Shown in pieces: positions 11,101-17,409 of a DNA stretch of 17,409 nucleotides. Position 1 is the first letter of the stretch; each line of letters starts with the position of its first letter. The notes under the pieces were generated by a model. The model searched no databases. It was not told the origin of the DNA and saw only the letters and a program-made list of their open reading frames with translations. The position numbers were made by a program, and so were the translations under genes. The stretch comes from Chromera velia (Eukaryota; Sar; Chromeraceae): positions 16,797 to 34,205 of the forward strand of contig JAHBMJ010000749.1 in the NCBI GenBank assembly GCA_018398765.1. Reading direction: 5' to 3'.

Positions 11101-13632
11101 GTGGGTTATGAGAAGGACGGAGGGAAAGAGGCGAACTTATGGGGAAGGGGTAATTGAGAGTCTTTCCAGAGTTGTGTCTCCCCTACTTGCGTCCGCTGCC
11201 TTTTTTTTCACAACATTCTCCAGTTTCTCCTATTAGAAGAGTCCCAGGTGATCAAATGAAAAATGTCACTCACGAGAGTCCAGTGTGTGTCTCTTTATTA
11301 ATATTTCTCTGTCTTAATTTCTTTGGTCGAACGAATAAATTTGTTTGCATGCATGCAGCAAGGCTCCTACTTCTTCGCTTCGAACCCTTCGGGGAACGCC
11401 GAATTTTTCTCGGTGGCATCGGAGAGGAACAACTGGAGGTGGGGGGGTGGAGGGGGTAGGGGACTAAGAAGAGTAACTGTCTGCGTAGAGATACTGGATG
11501 CAACTTTGAAGTGAATGTGGAGGAGTGCATCGGAACGGCGCGGGGGGGAATCAACAATTCGCGCGTGGACAGTGTACATGAAATCATGTGCATTCATTCT
11601 ATTTGAGTGGAATGGAATGGAAGCCGTCAGAATGACCCCATGCGAGTACGTGGAGATCCGCGAATTTCCTTCTTTGGGCTGCCCGTATTCCACCCACTGA
11701 GTATTTGTGTGCTCCCTTCTGATGAAAAGTTTCATTGATCTCTTGGGGAAACACGCTGCCTGATGATTCCACGTGTCTGCAGATACTTTTCCTACGAGAT
11801 TGACCTCTTCACCCGTCTCCCCTGCATTGGCTGTGCTCCTGACCAGACTGAGGGGGGCACAGCGGGCTGTCCTGCCTCTGCAGGGGGGCCCTTCCCTGGA
11901 GGAGAGGGCGAGAGGTTCCCTGCAGGAGTGCCCAGAGGGATGGCCGAGATCAAACTGAAGGCGGGAGGAGCGTTGGTGCCCCAGATCAACAATCTGAACA
12001 TCGCCGTTGTGCACGTGTGCAGCTACTCCTGTTGGTCCCAGACAGCCGTGGAGAAGGAGACCGGCGTCTCACTGACTGAAGGGGGAGCTACGGATTTCTG
12101 CTCTCTGTCGGAGTGCATGGCCAAAAATACCGTGGCACCTCTCGCTTACACAGGCAGTTTCTTTGGCCAGCTGGTCGTCAGTCTGTCTTTCATTTTCCCC
12201 TCTATCCTGGGAGCAGCGAAGAAAATGGGGATGGACACTCAGAGCCTTGCAGACGAGGTGATGAAGGTCGGTCATCAGGGGAAAGTGAAGAAACACGTTC
12301 GGCTGATCGATACAGGGTTTGTGGCCACCAGCTCCCGACATCAAAAAAATGGACCCTTCATCTGTCTCTTGCTGCGTGTCAGGGTGTGTGAGGGCGCAGC
12401 TGTGTCTGTCGGTAGCGGTACGTGTGTTTGTCTCTCTATCGCTCTCTTTGTGTGTCGGTGTGTTTGGAAGAGGGGGGGGGTGATTGAGTGAGTGATAGAG
12501 ACATGAGGTCTTACTGCCTCCTGCGGGTTTGATTGCATGCTCTCTCGGGATTGGTCCATTTAGGGGGGATGAACCCCGATCGAGCTGCACACCTGACTCT
12601 CTTCACGTCTCGGGAAGGTGCCGGATCCAGTCTGCATGATTCTTTTGCGTTTCTGGCTCTCATACGTGCACGTATCGCATTCAATGCTTCGGCTGAATTG
12701 CAGTTCCGTCTGGGTTCTCTCTTGATTGACAAGGAGATGAACGTGAAAATCTCTGAGGGGAAAGAGGACCCGGAAACAAAAGAGAGTGCTGTGGCAGTCT
12801 GGCTGAGGGAGGGCAGCGTTCTTTCGGCGTCGGAGAAGTTTGCAAAGGTGGGTGGGCAAGTGTTAGCTACATCGAGAGCGAAAAAGAACACATCAGCACG
12901 TACGTGCACGTCGACATTTAAGTGTAACCACACAAACGAACAACCTCCCACACATGAATGAACTTGCACCCGCCCCTCAGCACAAACACCGGGGTGGGGG
13001 CAGGAGGAGGGGGGATACATGCACCGAGGTGGTGTTCGTATCCTTTTGCTGATATCTCTCTCCTATCCATTTCTCCCTCCGGTTCTTCTCTTGTTCATCT
13101 TCTTTTGCTGGAAAAGTATTGCCTTCGGGTCAATACACAGGCACCTCCTCAAAGCTAGCAGGAGGACTTCTCCTCGTGCCGCATTCCTGTCAATTGTACT
13201 TTTATGCAGATGGGAACTGAGGCAGTGGGCTTCAAGCTCGATACGCTCTCTTCTCTGGTAAGTGGCGACGTCGGCAAGATTGGGTTCAGGGGGAAGGACT
13301 CCGAAGAGGCATACGAGATGCAGAAGGAGAAGGGAGAGGAGTACAAGTCTGGGAACTCATCTTTCAACGAGATCAGCACGATGCCCCTGAACTTGAAACT
13401 CGAGAACCAACAGTGTGCAGACGGAAAGGGTTCCTCCTCGGGGCCCTTTTCTCTCTTCTCCAGTTGGAAGGACGGAACGCTTTTTGGGTTCGGCGGGGGA
13501 GGCCTTGAGGCCCCTTCCACGAAGTCTTCAGGTTGGTTCGGCTCTGATGGATTCAAGGTACCGTCCCTGGATCTGAAAGGGTGGAACCTGGGGGGAATCT
13601 TTGGGAAAACAGATGACGGGGGGAAAGCATGA
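10087..13632 (+). CDS. Secreted class 3 (fungal-type) lipase, five exons, 811 residues
   Basis: Predicted triacylglycerol lipase or related esterase, alpha/beta hydrolase fold. Exons: 10087-11100, 11359-11438, 11783-12417, 12564-12847, 13210-13632; every junction keeps phase. Residues 1-26 form a signal peptide (basic start, hydrophobic core, SS then Q27), so it should enter the secretory pathway. Residues 45-120 are Cys-rich (C52, C69, C85, C87, C99, C111, C118). The lipase core holds VLVLRGAQYYPDW (oxyanion side, 244-256), GHSLGG with nucleophile Ser313, FFASNPSGN (343-351, the place of the usual FGxPRVGN), the Asp in YEIDLFTRLP (Asp372) and a candidate His442 before CSYSCW. One N-glycosylation site NTT at 217. 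After the core comes about 370 residues of extension with a hydrophobic patch (491-508) and a Gly/Phe/Trp-rich tail. Uncertain: 12267-12380 may be a further intron, and the last two exons could belong to another gene. Confidence 0.8.
11359..11438 (+). CDS. Lipase exon 2, 80 nt
   Basis: Found because exon 1 and exon 3 leave a gap where the family has its strand with FGxPRVGN. After GCATGCATGCAG the phase-0 frame reads QGSYFFASNPSGNAEFFS, which fills it; donor GTGGGG after 11438. AG plus the first A of exon 3 makes an Arg codon, giving NNWRYFSYEIDLFTRLP across the junction. Confidence 0.75.
11439..11782 (+). other. Lipase intron 2
   Basis: GTGGGG..CTGCAG, 344 nt, with a G-rich start. No other feature seen. 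Confidence 0.7.
11783..12417 (+). CDS. Lipase exon 3 (Asp and His)
   Basis: Acceptor GTGTCTGCAG. It carries YFSYEIDLFTRLP and the candidate His region, then a Cys-containing and a hydrophobic segment. The donor GTACGT after 12417 gives phase 1 as exon 4 requires. Within it, 12267-12380 starts GTCGGT, ends TGCGTGTCAG, is a multiple of three in length and has non-coding-like content after about 12340, so it may be an optional intron. Confidence 0.65.
12564..12847 (+). CDS. Lipase exon 4 (C-terminal extension)
   Basis: Acceptor CCATTTAG, donor AAG|GTGGGT. It encodes a helix-rich, non-repetitive sequence (for example DSFAFLALIRARIAF) ending in phase 0. No known domain recognised. Confidence 0.6.
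12848..13209 (+). other. Lipase intron 4
   Basis: GTGGGT..TTATGCAG, 362 nt, pyrimidine-rich second half. No other feature seen. Confidence 0.6.
13210..13632 (+). CDS. Lipase exon 5 (terminal, Gly/Trp-rich)
   Basis: Acceptor TTTATGCAG, phase 0, stop TGA at 13630-13632. The tail repeats short Gly/Phe/Trp motifs (LFGFGGGG, SGWFGSDG, KGWNLGGIFG). A perfect GTAAGT donor sequence at 13258-13263 lies inside the exon and could be used alternatively. Confidence 0.6.
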   Translation: MGTEAVGFKLDTLSSLVSGDVGKIGFRGKDSEEAYEMQKEKGEEYKSGNSSFNEISTMPLNLKLENQQCADGKGSSSGPFSLFSSWKDGTLFGFGGGGLEAPSTKSSGWFGSDGFKVPSLDLKGWNLGGIFGKTDDGGKA

Positions 13633-14339
13633 GACCAGCTCAACACTGAGAATAGAATTCATTGGCTTGAAGGCTTGTAATGCTGAAGTGAGTGTGTGTG
13701 GAGCAGTGGAAGAATTGCGGCTGTACACGTCAGGCTAGATGTCAGCCACCACACCATCGGTCCATCGCACACCGTGGGACTAGGGCTGCAGCAGAAACAT
13801 GATGTCACAGATCGAAGCATAGACTAGCTGAGAGATTTGCAAAGAATCTGATATGTGGTAAAGATAGCCTGAGGAAATCTCAGGTTGTTTGTTTGTACTT
13901 GTTTGTATGCTATGGAGTCATAATGCGAGTCATCATACTCTAATGATAGAATGTTATGAGAGTGTCATTTAATTACACTTAAATTGCACTATTTATTCAA
14001 TTGTAAAGCGAAACTTCAACGTACGTTGGGTATCTCTAGCTCGTTTTTTATTTATTTTTTTTAATTAAAAATATTTGTGATCATAGTATGATGGTGATAT
14101 TAAAATTTAGATTAAAATATATAAAGAGAGATAGTTTTCTTTTTTTTTCTGTGTTACGTCTTTTTAATTACTCTTCATTCAGTCTTAATTTTTTATTGAT
14201 TTGAATTGGGTAGTGCAGTTTTATTTTGCATCAAAAGTGCGAGAAAAAGAAGACCTAGAGAGTATATGATGTCGTTTACCTCAGGTAGGAGGAACTTGCT
14301 AGGAAGACAAATCATACTCTGTAATCATATGCAGGAACA

Positions 14340-14792
14340 TTGGCGTAAAAGTGCTGGTCAGGTGCAGCAGATAAGATGTATGAACATCGGTGTAAAAATT
14401 TAATGCTAGCTCAACGCAAAATATACGAACATCATCAGAATATACATGTCATTGCATGATGATTGAGACTAAGATTTACTAAGATTAAGGGTTTTGTTGT
14501 GCATGTCACATCTAGTCGCGTCCCCAAATATAAGTGGAATAAATGTAAAAATCTAGGCAACAATGTTGGTGCCCGCCGCAGCAGATTCATGAACATCGAT
14601 ACAAAACTATACAAAAATGCTGGCCCGCTATGGCAGATGTACGAACATCGGTAATGTCGGCCCGCCGCGGCAGGTGTACGAACATCGGTGTAAAAATGCC
14701 GGCCCGCCGCGGTAGGTGCATGCATGCATGTATATATATACGAACATGCATATATCGGTGCAAAAATGCCGGCCCGCCGCGGCATGCATGCA
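14340..14792. repeat. Degenerate repeat of about 42 bp
   Basis: The unit has two halves: a GC-rich ATGCCGGCCCGCCGCGGCAG and an AT-rich TGTACGAACATCGGTGTAAAA. GAACATCG-type cores occur at 14382, 14591, 14643 and 14680, with a diverged core at 14428; CGGCCCGCCGCGG cores occur at 14658, 14699 and 14770. One copy is interrupted at 14717-14750 by GCATGCATGCATG and a TATATATATA stretch. Copy spacing near 14640-14700 is 37-42 bp. Confidence 0.8.
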
Positions 14793-15051
14793 GCCCCGAG
14801 ATGTGACCCAGCATGGCCCAACTTCAATCTTCAATCTAGCTAGAACTTCAATTAAATCCGGCCTCAGTTCTGGCAGAGCTGGGTTCTCCCAGAAATCAAC
14901 CTTGGTCCATTTCGATACGATGCTAAGCGCGTCCAGTTCCTCACTCAGTTTTGCAACAGCAAGCAGTCGCCGCATTGCATGAGGGGTGTTGATCAAGTAT
15001 TGCCTGAGTAAGCGAATCAAAGTCGTCTGACCTTTGCGACATATATTTTTC
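14628..15051 (-). pseudogene. Minus-strand open frame, possible fragment of a mobile or foreign gene
   Basis: After an acceptor-like TTTTTTACAG at 15052-15061 the minus frame reads KGQTTLIRLLRQYLINTPHA, continues through KLSEELDALSIVSKWTKVDF and LPELRPDLIEVLARLKIEVG, and then enters the repeat, where it becomes HisAlaGly-rich until a stop near 14628. The first 85 residues look like real protein (helical, balanced composition); the rest is translated repeat. No start ATG in a good place; the only in-frame ATG is internal. I do not recognise the family. It lies within 50 bp of the calpain ATG on the opposite strand. Confidence 0.35.
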
Positions 15052-15096
15052 CTGTAAAAAATTGTTGAATATAGTCACCGACACCCAGCTAGAGTG

Positions 15097-15372
15097 ATGG
15101 GGTGTGCAGCGAGTGTGGACTCTGCAGGAAGGGTCGTGGAGGAGGTGGGGGTCCATCAGAAGGGTGGACAGGGGGGAGGGGGGGCAGGGTCGAAGGACCA
15201 CCTTGACCCATCCTTCTTCCTCGACCCTTCAGACGTTGCGGACACGGGAAGAGAGATGAGGGGGGAGGACGGAAAGTGGCTGGGAAAGCGCAAGAAGGCC
15301 TACCTGTCCAGTGCCAAGAACGTGGACGCGAAGGCCCTGATGGACGCGAGAACGGAGGACTTCTCGTACAGG
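15097..15372 (+). CDS. Calpain exon 1 with MGC lipidation motif
   Basis: 92 codons, Gly-rich and charged, ends AGG|GTCAGT in phase 0. The region before the catalytic domain (1-116) has no domain I recognise. Confidence 0.75.
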
Positions 15373-17315
15373 GTCAGTCAGTCAGTCAGTGTGAGGAGGA
15401 TTCGAGGAGACGGGAAGACGAGACACGAGAGTTTCTCTGAGTGTTGCGCGCTAATATAGGCAGCAGGCTTCGAGACTTTCAGACTGTTGTGTGTGTCTCT
15501 GTCTGCGTTTGCGTCAGGTTTGTCTCGGAGACGGTGCTGCAAAGGAACTAATCGACAGCATTATCCGACACTGCGAGACACAAGGAGGTGAGGACCTTCA
15601 AAAAAGGACTGCTGTTGCGTATCTTGGTTCTCCTGTGTGTCCCATTTTCTGTCTGGAGTAGAGATCTGCCTTCTATTCGTCTTCATCCTTTTTCTTCGAG
15701 TGTCTTGACCTGTAGTCTCTTTCCTTTTGGCCATACTCATCGAATAGACAGACAGCTATTTGCACGTACCCCGCGCCCCACTTTGGCACTACCCATCCTC
15801 GACCTAGCTTGTCTGTCCGACCGACACCGTTGAGTCTAGATCGGGGCGATTTTTTCTCCCTGTCCTTTCAACAGCCGCGCAGTGAGTCACGGCGCCCCTT
15901 TCCTTTGTTACCTGTAGTGCGAGTCTCTCTTCTCTTCCTCTGCTTCCCTTCCTCTGGTCTCCTCCACGACTCCCCGTCTCGAGCCATTACCCGTGTCTGC
16001 TTCGTCGCTTGCTTGCTTGCTTGCAGGAAAATTTTGGGACTGGCAGTTCCCCCCCACAGACCTCTCACTGGCCAGAGAGCCGAACAACGACACCAGAGGT
16101 CTGTCTACACATCTGCCTGCCTGGCTCCCCGTTTGCGTGAGACTACGTGTATGTGAGAAGAATATAGAGCGGAAAAGAAAGAAACGCAGTCTCTCCGAGA
16201 AATACTGTCGACAGGAAGGTATGGAAGTCAGGGGCGCTTTGATTTTCATCTTTGTAATTTCTTGCGCTTTTTCTGTTTGGTTTCTCTCTCTCTTCTGTAC
16301 TTGAACTGAAAAAAAGGAAAGAATGAAAAGCAATCTGTTGAACGATCGAACAGTCGGTCGCTGCATGGGAAGGACGAAGGCGTAAAGAGGATCGACACAC
16401 AATGTATGGTCCCTTTCCCCCCGCCCCCCCCACTTTGCCTGTCTGTCCGTCCGTCTTCCTTTCTGTCTTCTTGTCTTTCGTTCCCCATTCGTCCATCTCA
16501 AGTTTTTCCTTCCTGACTGTTGAGTATGGCGTTTGCTTTTCCAACAGTATGGCGTTTGCCTTTCGTGTGAGACAAAGAAGGGAGGTCATTTTCTCTCTGA
16601 ATTCGACCGACCGGCCTATGGACATCTCCGCATGCCGATCGAGGGACTCATCAAGGCGGTCTCCAGTCCCCGCAAGCAGTGACGGTAACTTAGATACATG
16701 AAGAGAACCATGCAACAGCCAGAAAAGGACACACAAAGAAAGAAGCACCTGCAGGTCCTGAGGGGATGGTTTGGTGTCGAGCGACCGAGATTTGGGAGGA
16801 GGGAAAGGCGGACGTCGTGAAGAAAGGGGTTACTCCGGACGACGTCTGTCAGGGCGGACTGGGGAACTGCTACATGATTGCGGGGATTGCGGCAATGGCG
16901 CAGTTTCCGGACGTCGTCACCGCCCACGTGTACCCGGACAAAGTTAACAAAGCGGGGTAAGGGGGCTCTCTCGGGAAGGCGATTTTCTTCTTTCATTTTC
17001 CTTTTGTTAATTTGAGACCTGATTTTTCGTTCGGTTCTGTGCGCAGTAGCAGTCGACTTTTGAGCAGAAATTCTTCTTGCGGTTTCAGTCGTTCAAATGA
17101 CCTTTTCTAACCACTGGAGCAGCTGTTTACCTCCTTTCTTCTGTCTGTCTGATGCACACGTGCGTTCTCTTCTCTGTTCGTGCTCATAGTGTGAATGTGA
17201 TTGTGGGAACAGAATTTACGGAGTGCGTCTGTGGAGACGGGACCGGTGGGTGTGGATTCTCTTGGACGACTTCCTCCCCTGTCAGGTCTTTGACGGGCAG
17301 AAATTTACGGGACTG
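15097..17315 (+). CDS. Calpain-type cysteine protease, 5' part, continues beyond right edge
   Basis: Calcium-dependent-type papain-fold protease (CysPc domain). Exons: 15097-15372, 15518-15587, 16027-16098, 16755-16956, 17213-17315 and onward; all four junctions agree in phase (0, 1, 1, 2). Residues 1-6 are MGCAAS, a classical N-myristoylation plus palmitoylation signal, so membrane attachment is expected. The catalytic domain starts with FWDWQFPPTDLSL (118-130), then WCRATEIW (146-153), QGGLGNCYMIAGIAAMA with oxyanion Gln172 and catalytic Cys178, then GIYGVRLWRRDRWVWILLDD and FLP (207-229), equal to the calpain strand pair and DDxLP. The usual QGxLGDCW is altered to LGNCY. His and Asn of the triad lie outside the window, so activity cannot be judged. 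The start is at 15097, the first ATG, directly giving MGC. Confidence 0.85.
15518..15587 (+). CDS. Calpain exon 2
   Basis: Acceptor TTTGCGTCAG, donor GTGAGG. Encodes VCLGDGAAKELIDSIIRHC and a few more residues; ends in phase 1 with G, which pairs with GA of exon 3 to make Gly. Confidence 0.7.
15588..16026 (+). other. Calpain intron 2
   Basis: GTGAGG..TTGCAG, 439 nt, pyrimidine-rich, ends with a (GCTT)n run at 16006-16023. No exon candidate. Confidence 0.7.
16027..16098 (+). CDS. Calpain exon 3 (FPP segment)
   Basis: The acceptor follows a (GCTT)n run ending GCAG. Encodes KFWDWQFPPTDLSLAREP and further residues; donor GTCTGT after 16098 in phase 1. Confidence 0.75.
16099..16754 (+). other. 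Calpain intron 3
   Basis: GTCTGT..CTGCAG, 656 nt. The family spacing between the FPP segment and W-R of exon 4 is short, so no further exon is needed here, though a small one cannot be excluded. Several frames are open by chance. Confidence 0.65.
16755..16956 (+). CDS. Calpain exon 4 (catalytic Cys)
   Basis: Acceptor CACCTGCAG; starts with GT completing a Gly codon, then PEGMVWCRATEIW. Carries QGGLGNC. Donor GTAAGG after 16956, phase 2. An alternative acceptor at 16762 would drop three codons' worth of sequence but give a phase that does not match exon 3. Confidence 0.8.
17213..17315 (+). CDS. Calpain exon 5 (DDxLP)
   Basis: Acceptor TGGGAACAG; one base completes the Gly codon, then IYGVRLWRRDRWVWILLDDF. 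Donor GTCAGT after 17315 in phase 0; the next exon is outside the window. Confidence 0.75.
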
Positions 17316-17409
17316 GTCAGTCAGTCAGTTCTTGAGTGAGGGGGGGGATGTCGAGTCTGTGAGGGAAGGGAGATGGTTGGGCTCTTTCTCATTGTGTGTG
17401 TGGGGGGGG
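17316..17409 (+). other. Start of calpain intron 5, to window end
   Basis: Begins GTCAGTCAGTCAG and contains G-runs; the window ends in a G-run. No coding character. Confidence 0.5.

Larger units (their letters stand above)
13633..15096. other. Intergenic spacer of unusual composition between lipase and calpain
   Basis: About 230 nt of ordinary 3' flank, then AT-rich sequence with poly-T/A runs (13860-14560), then a family of GC-rich repeats (14340-14792) and a minus-strand open frame (14628-15051). The AT-rich part contrasts sharply with everything else in the window and has no gene that I can support (the 65-codon plus frame at 14206-14403 has no ATG-context or coding bias). Confidence 0.7.

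Noticed and set aside
11154-11459. Independent plus-strand gene after lipase exon 1
   Set aside because: Its start is in the intron, it lacks coding character apart from the part that forms lipase exon 2 in another frame.
13860-14560. RNA gene or organelle-derived DNA in the AT-rich stretch
   Set aside because: I saw no tRNA cloverleaf, rRNA-like core or recognisable organelle coding sequence by eye; a covariance-model search and an organelle BLAST would be decisive.
15908-16748. Minus-strand frames over calpain intron 3 and exon 3
   Set aside because: Antisense of a pyrimidine-rich intron, with no splice borders or recognisable motifs; calpain exons lie on the plus strand.

Overview
This is eukaryotic nuclear DNA. 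It has intron-rich genes, long pyrimidine-rich introns, many microsatellites and long homopolymers, and two single N's inside poly-G runs (1281, 4841) that look like assembly or base-calling gaps. The gene content is a secreted class 3 lipase, a calpain with an MGC lipidation-type N-terminus, and a large low-complexity multi-exon gene. My best guess is a unicellular alveolate or other alga, for example a chromerid such as Chromera velia. That guess rests on general style, not on a decisive marker.

Layout: (1) About 36-9400, minus strand, is one large multi-exon gene that runs off the left edge. I rebuilt about 18 exons by requiring an open frame, a GT..AG pair and an agreeing intron phase at every junction. 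They give at least about 918 codons of a protein I do not recognise. (2) About 9404-10086 is a divergent intergenic region with a very GC-rich, CpG-rich, palindrome-dense island at 9620-9815. (3) 10087-13632, plus strand, is a five-exon class 3 lipase of 811 residues, with a signal peptide, a cysteine-rich N-terminal region, the Ser-Asp-His triad and a long C-terminal extension. (4) 13633-15096 is a spacer of different composition. It starts AT-rich (13860-14560), then has a degenerate repeat of about 42 bp (14340-14792), then a minus-strand open frame (14628-15051) that may be a fragment of a mobile or foreign gene. (5) 15097 to the right edge, plus strand, is the 5' part of a calpain-type cysteine protease in five exons, including the catalytic Cys and the DDxLP segment. 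The His and Asn of the triad lie beyond the window.

The genes do not form an operon and share no evident pathway. The lipase and the large minus-strand gene are divergent neighbours; lipase and calpain are in tandem. The strand composition follows transcription: the plus strand is purine-rich left of about 9.6 kb and pyrimidine-rich in the introns right of it. Shared splice habits across all three genes (GTC-type donors, ATGCAG acceptors) support one nuclear genome.
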